Assembly (NCBI GenBank): GCA_028281825.1
Contig: JANQJC010000105.1
Location: 62,001 to 126,000 of the forward strand
Source of the DNA: Flavobacteriales bacterium
GTDB taxonomy: Bacteria > Bacteroidota > Bacteroidia > JANQJC01
Reading direction: 5' to 3'
Length of the DNA stretch: 64,000 nucleotides
How positions within the stretch are numbered: the stretch's first letter is position 1; each line of letters opens with the position of its first letter. The notes beneath the pieces are model-generated. The model ran no database searches, had not been told where the DNA came from, and saw only the letters and a list, made by a program, of their open reading frames with translations. A program made the position numbers and the translations under genes. Below, piece by piece: positions 1-9,581 of this stretch.

Positions 1-127
1 CAGGTACACATGTGAAAATGCAGGCCACAAAAGCCAGCAAGTAATGCAAACGCAACACGTTTGTATCAATTAATAGTTAATAGATGGTAACCATAGGCAT
101 CAACTAAGCCTTGGTCGAAAGAAATTT

Positions 128-454
128 TCAGCTAGTATATATAGGTGGGCCCCGCAGGGAGGTAATACAAATCTCAACCCATTCAAGATTGTATTTAAAT
201 ATCTGTTCTAACTGAACATACTGTTGAGCAAACTCGATGAAACTACCTCCAGTGAAGTAAACGCTTATAACATAAAAATCAACCTCTAAACAGTGATTGT
301 GCAGCTCCTCAATATGGAAGTCGCAACAGGTGCGCTCAACATCTTCGGTGTGCTCGTGGTCGTGAAAAGATACTTGAAAAACTTCAGGCAGCAATAGCAC
401 AGCGAGTGCTATTGAAACGAAGAAAATTGATATTTGCCTGAATAATTTCATCAC
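128..454 (-). CDS. small exported His/Cys-containing protein (DUF2946-like, possibly metal related)
   Basis: 108-aa ORF with N-terminal hydrophobic segment, HDHEHTEDVERTCCDFH motif and C-terminal RGPP. Start may be the second Met (451). Confidence 0.55.
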   Translation of the reverse strand: MMKLFRQISIFFVSIALAVLLLPEVFQVSFHDHEHTEDVERTCCDFHIEELHNHCLEVDFYVISVYFTGGSFIEFAQQYVQLEQIFKYNLEWVEICITSLRGPPIYTS

Positions 455-558
455 TACAAAAGTACATAAACAATTTATTTCACATCAATAGCACCAAATT
501 GAATGTTTGTAATGTACTTTTGCGTCCATCATTTTTACACAACTATTACTATTGCCCA

Positions 559-648
559 GTGGCTAAAAAAAGCAAGAAGAAAAAGAAGGATAAGTGCTGC
601 AAGAGCTTCAAAAAGGGCAATATGTGCAAAAAATGCCCCAAAAGGTAG
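559..648 (+). CDS. Lys/Cys-rich microprotein (GTG start), 29 aa: (M)AKKSKKKKKDKCCKSFKKGNMCKKCPKR
   Basis: Read directly from the sequence; not in the supplied ORF track. Preceded by TAnnTTTG box TACTTTTG (515-522). Confidence 0.5.
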   Translation: MAKKSKKKKKDKCCKSFKKGNMCKKCPKR

Positions 649-677
649 ACTGTTAAACGATTTTTCAACTGTATTAA

Positions 678-707
678 TTGAAAGTTAAGCAGACTATCTT
701 ACTTTTG
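678..707 (+). promoter_or_regulatory. Bacteroidetes-type promoter (TTG-N19-TACTTTTG) upstream of the M42 peptidase
   Basis: TTG at 678-680, TACTTTTG at 700-707, ATG at 733. Confidence 0.5.
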
Positions 708-732
708 CACTCCCGTCAAATAAAACCATCCT

Positions 733-1803
733 ATGAGAAAAGAGAGCAAAAAGTTTTTAGAAGAATATCTTAATAATGCTTCACCAACGGGCTTTGAAAC
801 CTCTGGCCAACAAATGTGGCTGAATTACATAAAACCCTATATAGATGAGTATTTTACAGACACCTACGGAACCGTAGTTGGTGTTATCAATCCAAAAGCC
901 GAATACAAAGTAGTGATAGAAGCTCACGCTGATGAGATTTCATGGTTTGTGAACTACATCACTGAGTCTGGGTACATCTATTTGAGGCGTAATGGTGGCT
1001 CTGACCATCAAATTGCCCCATCAAAAAGGGTTAACATACACACTAAAAAAGGAATAGTTAAAGGTGTATTCGGATGGCCCGCCATTCACGTGAGAGATGC
1101 TGCTAAAGAAGAAACTCCCTCCATGAAGAACATTTTTCTGGATGTAGGTTGCAACACAAAAGAAGAAGTTGAAAAGCTGGGTATTCATGTAGGTTCAGTA
1201 GCTACTTTTGAAGACGAGTTTATGGTGTTGAATGACCGCTATTATGTAGGCCGCGCCTTAGACAACAGGATAGGTGGTTTTATGATTGCAGAAATTGCCA
1301 GGATGCTGAAGGAGAAAAAGAAAAAACTTCCTTTCGGGCTTTACATCGTCAATTCAGTTCAGGAAGAGATTGGTTTACGCGGTGCTGAAATGATTTCAAG
1401 AAGGATTAAGCCCAACGTTGCTATCATTACCGATGTTTGCCATGATACCCAATCGCCGATGTATGACAAAAAATCAAATGGCGACTTGAGTGCCGGAAAG
1501 GGCCCGGTACTGACTTATGGCCCTGCAGTTCAAAACAACTTATTAAATATGGTTATTTCAGTTGCCGACAAAAAGAAAATCCCTTTCCAGAGGGCTTCAG
1601 CTTCAAGAGCCACCGGAACTGATACTGATGCTTTCGCCTATTCAGGTGAGGGTGTTGCTTCAGCGCTTATATCCTTGCCGCTAAAATACATGCACACCAC
1701 TGTTGAATCTGCGCATAAAGATGATGTGGATAATGTAATAAAGCTGATGTTTGAATTCGTATGCCAACTTAAAAATGGCCACGATTTCAGATATATTAAG
1801 TAA
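733..1803 (+). CDS. M42 family metallopeptidase (glutamyl aminopeptidase/endoglucanase-like)
   Basis: 356 aa; EAHADEISWFV, GRALDNRIGG, QEEIGLRGA, TDTDAF motifs typical of M42. Confidence 0.9.
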   Translation: MRKESKKFLEEYLNNASPTGFETSGQQMWLNYIKPYIDEYFTDTYGTVVGVINPKAEYKVVIEAHADEISWFVNYITESGYIYLRRNGGSDHQIAPSKRVNIHTKKGIVKGVFGWPAIHVRDAAKEETPSMKNIFLDVGCNTKEEVEKLGIHVGSVATFEDEFMVLNDRYYVGRALDNRIGGFMIAEIARMLKEKKKKLPFGLYIVNSVQEEIGLRGAEMISRRIKPNVAIITDVCHDTQSPMYDKKSNGDLSAGKGPVLTYGPAVQNNLLNMVISVADKKKIPFQRASASRATGTDTDAFAYSGEGVASALISLPLKYMHTTVESAHKDDVDNVIKLMFEFVCQLKNGHDFRYIK

Positions 1804-1823
1804 TAGACTAAAACCAAACCAAA

Positions 1824-2882
1824 ATGACCGAATTTCTGGAAAAGCAATTTTATGGAAATACAGTTCAAGAGTGGACTGTTGCTCTTGGTATTATACTAGG
1901 CTCTGTAATACTTAGCAAAGTTGTTTATTGGATTTTTAGCCGTGTAGTTAAAAAGCTTACCCAAAAAACCAAGACCCGCCTGGACGACCTTATCATTGAT
2001 ATGGTTGAAGAACCTATCGCCTTTGCAATAATCATACTTGGTATATGGTATGGTTTTCATACTTTAACTTTCTCAGATTTTGTGCAAGTATGGCTGGAGA
2101 GGGTTTATTATTTGCTTATCATATTTAACGTAGCATGGTTAATCACCCGCCTGTTTGACGCCATATTGGAAGAATATCTCGTTCCAATGGCTGACAAGTC
2201 AGAGACGGATTTGGATGATGTTCTTCTACCTATTGTCCGAAAGGGGGTAAAAGCTACAGTTTGGGTAATTGCCGTAATCGTTGGACTTAATAATGCAGGC
2301 TATGATGTAGGCGCTTTGATAGCTGGACTTGGTATCGGTGGTTTAGCATTTGCCTTAGCAGCTCAAGACTCTGTTGCCAACCTGTTCGGTGGCTTTACCA
2401 TTTTTACTGACAAGCCTTTCACCATCAACGACAGGATTGTAATATCAGACATTGATGGAACAGTAAAAGAAATTGGCATTCGCTCTACCAGGATACAAAC
2501 CCTTGAAGGAAGAATTGTTACTATCCCAAACAAAACATTCTCTAATAGCCCTATTGAGAACATCTCTTCTGAGCCAAGCAGAAAGGTAGTTTTAAACCTA
2601 GGGCTCACCTATCAAATGAGTGATGAGCAAATGGAGCAAGGAATGAAAATACTACGCGATATTGCAGAACAACATAAGGATATCATTGAAGATAATGTAC
2701 TATTGTCATTCAACGCTTTTGGTGACTTTTCACTCAATATTCTTTTCATTTATTACATTAGGAAAAGCAGCGACATTCTGCAAACTCAAACCAAAATGAA
2801 TTTGGCTATTTACAAGTCATTCAATGAGGCTGGTTTGGATTTTGCTTATCCTACACAAACACTTTACAACTTCAAGGCCTAA
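1824..2882 (+). CDS. mechanosensitive ion channel family protein (MscS-like)
   Basis: 352 aa; GLGIGGLAFALAAQDSVANLFGGFTIFTDKPF TM3 signature and MscS beta domain. Confidence 0.92.
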   Translation: MTEFLEKQFYGNTVQEWTVALGIILGSVILSKVVYWIFSRVVKKLTQKTKTRLDDLIIDMVEEPIAFAIIILGIWYGFHTLTFSDFVQVWLERVYYLLIIFNVAWLITRLFDAILEEYLVPMADKSETDLDDVLLPIVRKGVKATVWVIAVIVGLNNAGYDVGALIAGLGIGGLAFALAAQDSVANLFGGFTIFTDKPFTINDRIVISDIDGTVKEIGIRSTRIQTLEGRIVTIPNKTFSNSPIENISSEPSRKVVLNLGLTYQMSDEQMEQGMKILRDIAEQHKDIIEDNVLLSFNAFGDFSLNILFIYYIRKSSDILQTQTKMNLAIYKSFNEAGLDFAYPTQTLYNFKA

Positions 2883-2914
2883 TACTACTGGATAAACGGT
2901 AAATTTTGTTTCGC

Positions 2915-2948
2915 TTGTATGAAGTTAGATACAGACTTCTTAACTTTG
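2915..2948 (+). promoter_or_regulatory. Bacteroidetes-type promoter (TTG-N23-TAACTTTG)
   Basis: TTG 2915-2917, TAACTTTG 2941-2948, ATG 2965. Confidence 0.5.
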
Positions 2949-2964
2949 TATTAATATTGCTCCC

Positions 2965-3855
2965 ATGCTTGATTTTACTAAATACGGTGTTGACCCCACC
3001 ATATATGCGATTCCATTCTTCGTTGTCCTTATAGGGATAGAGCTATACCTTGAGAGTAAGGAAAAGCTAAATGCTTATTCTGATAAAAAAGATGGATGGG
3101 CAAGTATCGGTATGGGGCTTGGCTCAATTGTAGTTGGAATTGGCACTAAGATAGTGGGATTTGCTGTTATGTTTTGGATATATGACAACTTTGCCATTTT
3201 TGATATTCCTTATACGGCTTGGTGGTCATGGGTTTTATTGCTTTTCTTGGACGACTTTTCATTTTACTGGCACCATAGGCTCAGTCACGAGGTAAGAATA
3301 TTGTGGGCTGCACACGTTAATCACCATTCAGCACAATCTTATAACTTAGCGATAGCACTTCGCCAAAGCTGGACTGAGTTGTTGTACAAATATACCTTCT
3401 GGCTATGGCTACCCTTGTTAGGCTTCCATCCCTGGCAGGTAATGTTTATGATGGGTGTTAGCCTTATCTATCAGTTCTGGGTACACACTAAAGCTATAAA
3501 GAGGTTGGGCTTTTTGGAGCACTTCATGAACACACCTTCTCACCACAGGGTGCATCATGCTAGTAATGTAAAGTATTTGGATAGAAACCATGCCGGCATA
3601 TTCATTATTTGGGATAAATTGTTTGGCACGTTTCAGGAAGAACAGGAAGAACCAGTATATGGGCTTACCAAGAACATCCATACCTATAACTTATTCAAAA
3701 TTGCATTTCATGAATTTGGAGCATTGTGGCAAGATGTAAAGAAAGCACCTACCCTAAAAGCAAAATTGGGATATATTTTCATGCCTCCAGGCTGGAGCCA
3801 CGATGGTTCTACTAAAACAGCTGATGAATTAAGAAAAGAGCAGGGCTTGCTCTAG
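2965..3855 (+). CDS. sterol desaturase / fatty acid hydroxylase family protein
   Basis: 296 aa; HHRLSHE, HVNHHSAQSYN, HHRVHH histidine boxes. Confidence 0.9.
   Translation: MLDFTKYGVDPTIYAIPFFVVLIGIELYLESKEKLNAYSDKKDGWASIGMGLGSIVVGIGTKIVGFAVMFWIYDNFAIFDIPYTAWWSWVLLLFLDDFSFYWHHRLSHEVRILWAAHVNHHSAQSYNLAIALRQSWTELLYKYTFWLWLPLLGFHPWQVMFMMGVSLIYQFWVHTKAIKRLGFLEHFMNTPSHHRVHHASNVKYLDRNHAGIFIIWDKLFGTFQEEQEEPVYGLTKNIHTYNLFKIAFHEFGALWQDVKKAPTLKAKLGYIFMPPGWSHDGSTKTADELRKEQGLL
3836..3853 (-). terminator. intrinsic-type terminator for the clp cluster (minus strand)
   Basis: Minus strand AGAGCA-AGCCC-TGCTCT followed by TTTCTT; overlaps the clpX stop and the 3' end of the opposing CDS. Confidence 0.5.
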
Positions 3856-5090
3856 GCCGCTTTCAACTTACTCATCTTACTCTTACTAAGTTTTTCGGTA
3901 GCGTATTCAAGCGTGATAGTAATTTCCTTCACCTCTTTTTGTGATGGCAAATCAAACATGGTATCCAATAGAATTGCCTCGCATATTGAACGCAACCCCC
4001 TTGCCCCTAGTTTGTATTCAATTGCCTTATCTACAATAAGCTCTAGTACTTCATGCTCAATCTTCAACTCAATATCATCCATACCAAACAGCTTAGTATA
4101 CTGCTTGATAAGCGCATTCTTAGGCTCACTCAAAATTCTAATCAGCGTTTCCTTATCCAATGGATTAAGGTAGCTAAGAACAGGTAAACGTCCAATAAGC
4201 TCCGGAATAAGGCCAAATTTCTTCAAATCCTGTGCGCTGATGTATTGTAGCAAGTTGTCTTTATCAATATCCTTGTTTCTATTGCTGGTGCTGTAACCAA
4301 TAGTTTGCGCCTGCACTCTATTAGCTATTAACTTATCAATACCATCAAAAGCACCACCACACACAAACAAGATATTTCTTGTATCAATCGGCACCATTTT
4401 CTGCTCTGGGTGCTTCCTGCCGCCTTGCGGTGGAACATTCACAACTGAACCTTCTAATAATTTAAGCAGGCCCTGCTGAACACCCTCTCCAGAAACATCT
4501 CTTGTTATAGAAGCATTATCTGACTTGCGGGCGATTTTATCCACTTCATCAATAAAAACTATGCCTCGCTCTGCAGCTGCTACATCATAGTCTGCCGCTT
4601 GAAGCAGCCTTGATAAGATACTCTCAACATCTTCACCTACATACCCAGCTTCTGTCAATACCGTTGCATCGGCAATACAAAATGGTACGTGAAGTAACTT
4701 AGCTATAGTTCTGGCTAGCAATGTCTTACCAGTTCCTGTTTCCCCTACCAATATGATGTTTGACTTTTCAATGTCAATATCATTCTCCTTCTTAGCAATC
4801 TTCTGGCTTAATCTCTTATAGTGGTTGTAAACAGCCACAGACAAAACCTTTTTAGCTTCATCCTGACCGATTACATACTCTTCCAAAAATTTCTTGATTT
4901 CGGCTGGCTTAAGCAAGTTCAGGTGAGAATAAGCTGACTGGCTTGCCTTGTTAGATAACTCCTCCCTAATAATGTATTGAGCCTGCTCGATACATTTATC
5001 GCAGATATGCCCGGTTATTCCAGCTATTAAAACAGCTGTATCCTGCTTATCCCTTCCGCAAAACGAACACTTTATGTTGTCTTTTGACAT
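3852..5090 (-). CDS. clpX: ATP-dependent Clp protease ATP-binding subunit ClpX
   Basis: CSFCGR..CDKC zinc-binding domain, GETGTGKTLLA Walker A, IDEVDK Walker B. Start set at internal Met MSKDNIKCSFCG (5090) rather than the 5159 ORF start. Confidence 0.97.
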   Translation of the reverse strand: MSKDNIKCSFCGRDKQDTAVLIAGITGHICDKCIEQAQYIIREELSNKASQSAYSHLNLLKPAEIKKFLEEYVIGQDEAKKVLSVAVYNHYKRLSQKIAKKENDIDIEKSNIILVGETGTGKTLLARTIAKLLHVPFCIADATVLTEAGYVGEDVESILSRLLQAADYDVAAAERGIVFIDEVDKIARKSDNASITRDVSGEGVQQGLLKLLEGSVVNVPPQGGRKHPEQKMVPIDTRNILFVCGGAFDGIDKLIANRVQAQTIGYSTSNRNKDIDKDNLLQYISAQDLKKFGLIPELIGRLPVLSYLNPLDKETLIRILSEPKNALIKQYTKLFGMDDIELKIEHEVLELIVDKAIEYKLGARGLRSICEAILLDTMFDLPSQKEVKEITITLEYATEKLSKSKMSKLKAA

Positions 5091-5195
5091 TGTGATGCTC
5101 CTCTGATATATAAAAATGCAATATATGAAAATATCCCTAACAAACGGGGTCATCCTCACATATCAACTAACTGTTCAGCCTGTTTAACTCTTATT

Positions 5196-5576
5196 TCACA
5201 GATTTGTTTCAACAAACGTTGCCGCATAGACTTTATTGCCCACTGCATGTTCCTCAACAATAGAACCGTCAATTGAAATACTAACGTAAACGCTGTCTGC
5301 TTCTAAAAGGGAAGTATCAGCACACGCAGTAGCATCTTTACATAACTGACTTTGTGCTGAAACCCTCACTACTTGTGCACTTTCAGTTGGATCAATTACT
5401 GCATCAAACGAGTAGGTCCAGTTTCCCTGTGCTTCAACCCTGGGCACAAATTCGTTGTCTTCTGCCCAATAGCTCACAAGGCAGTCATCACACTTTACAT
5501 TATATTCAACGGCTTTCTTCTCTTTGCACGAGGCAAACAAACTTACCACAATAAGAACTGAAGCTAACCTCTTCAT
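5196..5576 (-). CDS. predicted lipoprotein, unknown function
   Basis: 126 aa; lipobox LFAS-C; CDDC and CKDATAC cysteine pairs. Confidence 0.7.
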   Translation of the reverse strand: MKRLASVLIVVSLFASCKEKKAVEYNVKCDDCLVSYWAEDNEFVPRVEAQGNWTYSFDAVIDPTESAQVVRVSAQSQLCKDATACADTSLLEADSVYVSISIDGSIVEEHAVGNKVYAATFVETNL

Positions 5577-5577
5577 T

Positions 5578-6249
5578 TTAGTCTTTCTTGTCCTTTCTCA
5601 TCAAAACTTCATCAATCATTCCATATTTCTTAGCTTCTTCCGCTATCATCCAGTAATCACGGTCACTATCTTCCTCTACCTTTTCAAATGATTGACCTGA
5701 ATGGCTTGAAATAATCTCGTAAAGTTCTTTTTTCAGTTTAAGAATTTCTCTTGCAGTAATCTCTATATCAGATGCCTGGCCTTGCGCACCGCCCAATGGT
5801 TGGTGTATCATTACTCTTGAATGCTTTAAGGCAGTTCTCTTTCCACTATGCCCGGCACACAATAGCACTGCAGCCATTGAAGCTGCAATACCAGTGCATA
5901 TTGTAGCTACATCTGGATTAATGTATTGCATGGTATCATAAATACCCAAGCCAGCATACACTGACCCTCCAGGTGAGTTGATGTATATCTGTATATCTTT
6001 TTTAGAGTCAGCAGACTCCATAAATAGCAACTGGGCTTGAATAACATTAGCAACTGTATCATCAATAGGCATCCCCAAAAAGATAATCCTATCCATCATC
6101 AAACGGGAGAAAACGTCCATCGCTACAACATTTAATGTACGTTCCTCAATAATATTCGGGGTCATAGCCTTCACATAATCATCATAAACCATGCTTGAAA
6201 TACCTCTGTGCTTTATCGCGTATTTTCTGAATTCTTTCTCGTCAAACAT
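5578..6249 (-). CDS. clpP: ATP-dependent Clp protease proteolytic subunit ClpP
   Basis: YINSPGGSVYAGLGIYDTMQ, GIAASMAAVLL (active Ser), MIHQPLGG (active His). Confidence 0.97.
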   Translation of the reverse strand: MFDEKEFRKYAIKHRGISSMVYDDYVKAMTPNIIEERTLNVVAMDVFSRLMMDRIIFLGMPIDDTVANVIQAQLLFMESADSKKDIQIYINSPGGSVYAGLGIYDTMQYINPDVATICTGIAASMAAVLLCAGHSGKRTALKHSRVMIHQPLGGAQGQASDIEITAREILKLKKELYEIISSHSGQSFEKVEEDSDRDYWMIAEEAKKYGMIDEVLMRKDKKD

Positions 6250-6263
6250 ATCTTCTTCTTGTA

Positions 6264-7646
6264 TTATTTAAGGAATGAAAACAATCCTGATTTCTTATTG
6301 TTCGGTTCGGCTGCTAATTTATAAAATTCATCAGGAGAAACCGATTTGTCTGTAAGTGTAAAACTTTTCTTGAAAAGTTCGAATATTTTATCATCATAAA
6401 GTTTGTCACTTATCTTTCTCACTTCATCTTGCCTTCCCATAAAATTAGTGGTCAACTCTTCCAAAGTATTGTCATCAGGGGCAGGTAAACCATAATGTGC
6501 ATACTGCATAGAAATATTAGCTTTTATTTCAGCCTTTATTTCGTCCTGGTCAACTTTTAAATCATTGCTCTTGATAACTTCATTTTCTATCAATTGCCAA
6601 CGCAAACCGTCTGAGTACTTCTCGTAGTCCTCATTGATTTGCTCAGCGGTTAAGTTCTCATTTGTAGCAACCAACCATCTTTTCAAAAACTCATCAGGCA
6701 GCGATATTTTCAGGTCTTCCACCATCTTCAGTATCACGTCTGTCTTGAATTTGGTGTCACTCTCCTTTTCGTAATGCTTATCGTGGTCTTCCTTAATCTT
6801 AGCCCTGAGCTCTTCTTCAGTTTTCACATCACCTTGGGGGTAAAGCGTTTTAAAAAACTCCTCATTCAATTCAGCTGGTACAAGATGCTGCACTTTCTCA
6901 GTTGTAAATTGAAATTTGCTGGTTAGCATATCAGCTTGCTCCTTACTTATTCCAAGCATTGCAGCCATGTCAGCTGTATTGGCTGTAATTTCATTTGGAG
7001 CAAACGTGAACACATCACCCTTTTTAGAGCCAATCATTGATTTCTTGAGTTTCTCATCTACCACCATATCTATGGCGATACTTGATTGGTGTTTTATTCC
7101 CCCCTCTTTCACTGTACCATCTTCAGCCAGTTCAGAAAACTCTCCATAAATAAGGTCTTGCTCACCAGCCTTCTCCCCTTCTTCCAGTTTACCATATCGT
7201 TTTGCTATCCTTTCAATAGCCTCATCAATCTCTTTATCTGTCACCTCTATTTTGTAATAGGTGTATTTACCTTTCAAGTTCACTTTCACTTCAGGCAATA
7301 AACCCACATCGTAAGTAAACGTCATTTCTTTCGGGTCATCCCAATCAATATTATCTTCTTGTTTCTCGCTAGGCAATGGCTGACCTAATATGTTTAGTTT
7401 GTTCTCTTCGATAAACTTGTACAACTCATCAACCAGCAGCTTGTTTACTTCATCTACTAAAACTGACTTACCATACATTTTCTTGATTACCCCAAAAGGC
7501 ACTTTGCCAGGTCTAAACCCAGGCATCTGGGCTTTTTGTTTGTGCCCCTTTAGCACCTTCTCTACCCTCTCATTATAATCTTCAGGCTTAAGGTTTATCT
7601 TAATCTTTGAGTTAAGCTTATCTATTTTCTCTTCAACTATTTGCAT
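6264..7646 (-). CDS. tig: trigger factor
   Basis: 460 aa; N-terminal MPGFRPGKVPFGVIKKMYG signature; upstream of clpP. Confidence 0.95.
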   Translation of the reverse strand: MQIVEEKIDKLNSKIKINLKPEDYNERVEKVLKGHKQKAQMPGFRPGKVPFGVIKKMYGKSVLVDEVNKLLVDELYKFIEENKLNILGQPLPSEKQEDNIDWDDPKEMTFTYDVGLLPEVKVNLKGKYTYYKIEVTDKEIDEAIERIAKRYGKLEEGEKAGEQDLIYGEFSELAEDGTVKEGGIKHQSSIAIDMVVDEKLKKSMIGSKKGDVFTFAPNEITANTADMAAMLGISKEQADMLTSKFQFTTEKVQHLVPAELNEEFFKTLYPQGDVKTEEELRAKIKEDHDKHYEKESDTKFKTDVILKMVEDLKISLPDEFLKRWLVATNENLTAEQINEDYEKYSDGLRWQLIENEVIKSNDLKVDQDEIKAEIKANISMQYAHYGLPAPDDNTLEELTTNFMGRQDEVRKISDKLYDDKIFELFKKSFTLTDKSVSPDEFYKLAAEPNNKKSGLFSFLK

Positions 7647-7916
7647 GATGATACCTGCTGTTATTTGCTGTTAATTTGAATGTTCACAATGCCAATGACA
7701 AATCATTGGCTGATTTTGCGGAGACAAAAGTATTAATTGATGATGGAAAAAGAAGATATATCTTACTTCTTTTTCCAACAACAAACCTCTAAGTCCAATT
7801 TGAAAATTAAAGTGTAGAAATTCCCAAAGTTTGAAAGATGTATGTAGTATTTCTCTAATGCTATAGAGCATGCTTTTCAAAACTCAATATGGGAACCTTA
7901 CTATGAATTAAAAAAG

Positions 7917-7998
7917 TGCGGGCGGAGGGACTCGAACCCCCACGCCTCACGGCACTAGATCCTAAGTCTAGCGCGTCTACCAATTTCGCCACGCCCGC
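7917..7998 (-). tRNA. tRNA-Leu (anticodon UAG)
   Basis: Minus strand GCGGGCGTGGCGAAATTGGTAGACGCGCTAGACTTAGGATCTAG...GGTTCGAGTCCCTCCGCCCGC; 7-bp acceptor stem, anticodon loop CTTAGGA, long variable arm; CCA not encoded. Confidence 0.95.
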
Positions 7999-8167
7999 GG
8001 ACTTTTTTCAAAGAGGCTGCAAAGATATCTTTTTTTAATTCATATTGAACATGTTGAAAGAAAAAGGTTAAATATTTTTGAGGCTTAAATATGACATATA
8101 AGTCATTTGCCGTATTGACAGAAATCAATCAATTATAAACCTTTGTAAACAAAAAAATTTAACTTTT

Positions 8168-9457
8168 ATGAAGCACATTTTATTTTCAATCAGCTTTTTT
8201 TTAAGCACAGTAATTACCTTCAGTCAAGGATGGCAAGCTACAAACCTTACTAATGTCAACTACCTATCTATTGGTGAATTGGAGACCTTTAATGGTGAAT
8301 TGTATGCCACCATATTTAATGGCCTAAACTCTACAGTCCATAAATTAGATGCAGGCAACACCTCTTGGACCCAAATATCTGTAGCAGGAGTTACTGGCAA
8401 CCCTTCATATATGAAGCAGGCAACCAGCAAATTCTATATGGGAACTGTGGGCTTGATAGAATCTAACTTGTATGAATCTACTGATGGCATCAACTACACT
8501 TTGGCAGACACTACAGGTTTACCTCAAGAAACAGGAGGTTTTTCACGTATGTATGGACTTGAATATTTCAATGGGTATTTGATGCTCAATCTGGGTTCAG
8601 CAGGCTATTGGCTGAAAAACGATAATCAAAATAATTGGTATCATATCAATACCCCAACTGCTTTGAATGGTGGTGTTGACCCAGTGGCCTACATGAATGG
8701 AAAGCTCTACGCTTTTGATAACTCTGGAAATATTGCCTTTTACGTTTCAGACGATTACGGTTCTAATTGGACAACGGTGACTACTGACCTTCCATCTGGT
8801 TTTAATGCCAATAAATTAGTCTCTAATAACGGAGGAAGATTATTTGTTGACGGGACTTGGGGAAGTAGTGATTATGGCTTGTTCTATTCTGACAATGAAG
8901 GGGTAAACTGGACTCAACTGGATATCTCTTCGTTTATTACTACTGACTATAATGGCGGGCAGCAAACTATCACTGCTCTATACGCTGATGGGCAAACCCT
9001 ATATTTCTCTCTTGAAAACGACCAATCTTTCTCAGCACCCAATATTGTGGGAACATCCACTGGAATACAAAACCTAGCAGAAGATACTGTAGGCTTACCA
9101 ATTAATGCTTCAGGAGCAGTAAATGGACTTTATTTCACCCAATATCAGGGGCAATTGGCAATGTCACTTAATGTTATTGATGTGTATCTAAGGGGCTTAA
9201 GCACTACTATCAATGAAAGTGTCTCAAAACCAGACATAAATTTGTTCCCCAATCCAGTAAATGACATATTAACTATTAGTTCTAATGATGCGGAGCCAGA
9301 AAGCATTGATGTTGTAAATTCCCTGGGTCAGATTGTGATTTCAGAGGGTTTCTTCACCAACAAACTTGATGTGAGTGATTTGAATGTAGGGATATACTTT
9401 ATTCGCTTCAACTCTGGCAATAAAGTCTTAAATACTAAAAGGTTTGTAAAGAAATAA
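8168..9457 (+). CDS. secreted protein with propeller-like repeats and T9SS type A sorting domain
   Basis: 429 aa; signal peptide, DDYGSNWTTV/DNEGVNWTQL repeats, C-terminal INLFPNPVNDILTISSN...GIYFIRFNSGNKVLNTKRFVKK. Confidence 0.85.
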   Translation: MKHILFSISFFLSTVITFSQGWQATNLTNVNYLSIGELETFNGELYATIFNGLNSTVHKLDAGNTSWTQISVAGVTGNPSYMKQATSKFYMGTVGLIESNLYESTDGINYTLADTTGLPQETGGFSRMYGLEYFNGYLMLNLGSAGYWLKNDNQNNWYHINTPTALNGGVDPVAYMNGKLYAFDNSGNIAFYVSDDYGSNWTTVTTDLPSGFNANKLVSNNGGRLFVDGTWGSSDYGLFYSDNEGVNWTQLDISSFITTDYNGGQQTITALYADGQTLYFSLENDQSFSAPNIVGTSTGIQNLAEDTVGLPINASGAVNGLYFTQYQGQLAMSLNVIDVYLRGLSTTINESVSKPDINLFPNPVNDILTISSNDAEPESIDVVNSLGQIVISEGFFTNKLDVSDLNVGIYFIRFNSGNKVLNTKRFVKK

Positions 9458-9481
9458 TCACTTTAATTTTATTTTGAGAAT

Positions 9482-9509
9482 GGGTGTGAACTACGTCACA
9501 CCCTTTTTT
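9482..9509 (+). terminator. intrinsic terminator after the T9SS protein
   Basis: GGGTGTGA-ACTACG-TCACACCC-TTTTTT. Confidence 0.85.
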
Positions 9510-9532
9510 GTTAACTAGCTTTATGGTCTGAG

Positions 9533-9562
9533 TTGGCTCGCTGAATTAATCCTTTAAATTTG
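9533..9562 (+). promoter_or_regulatory. Bacteroidetes-type promoter (TTG-N19-TAAATTTG)
   Basis: TTG 9533-9535, TAAATTTG 9555-9562, ATG 9582. Confidence 0.5.
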
Positions 9563-9581
9563 TCACCATTAGTGTAGAGAT

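Noticed and set aside
1-58. Possible start of a minus-strand gene (GTG, MLRLHYLLAFVACIFTCVP...) running off the left edge
   Set aside because: Only 19 codons visible with a non-ATG start; signal-like but not supportable from this fragment.
503-688. 61-aa ORF MFVMYFCVHHF...
   Set aside because: Overlaps the promoter box and the better Lys/Cys-rich frame; composition looks like an out-of-frame reading.
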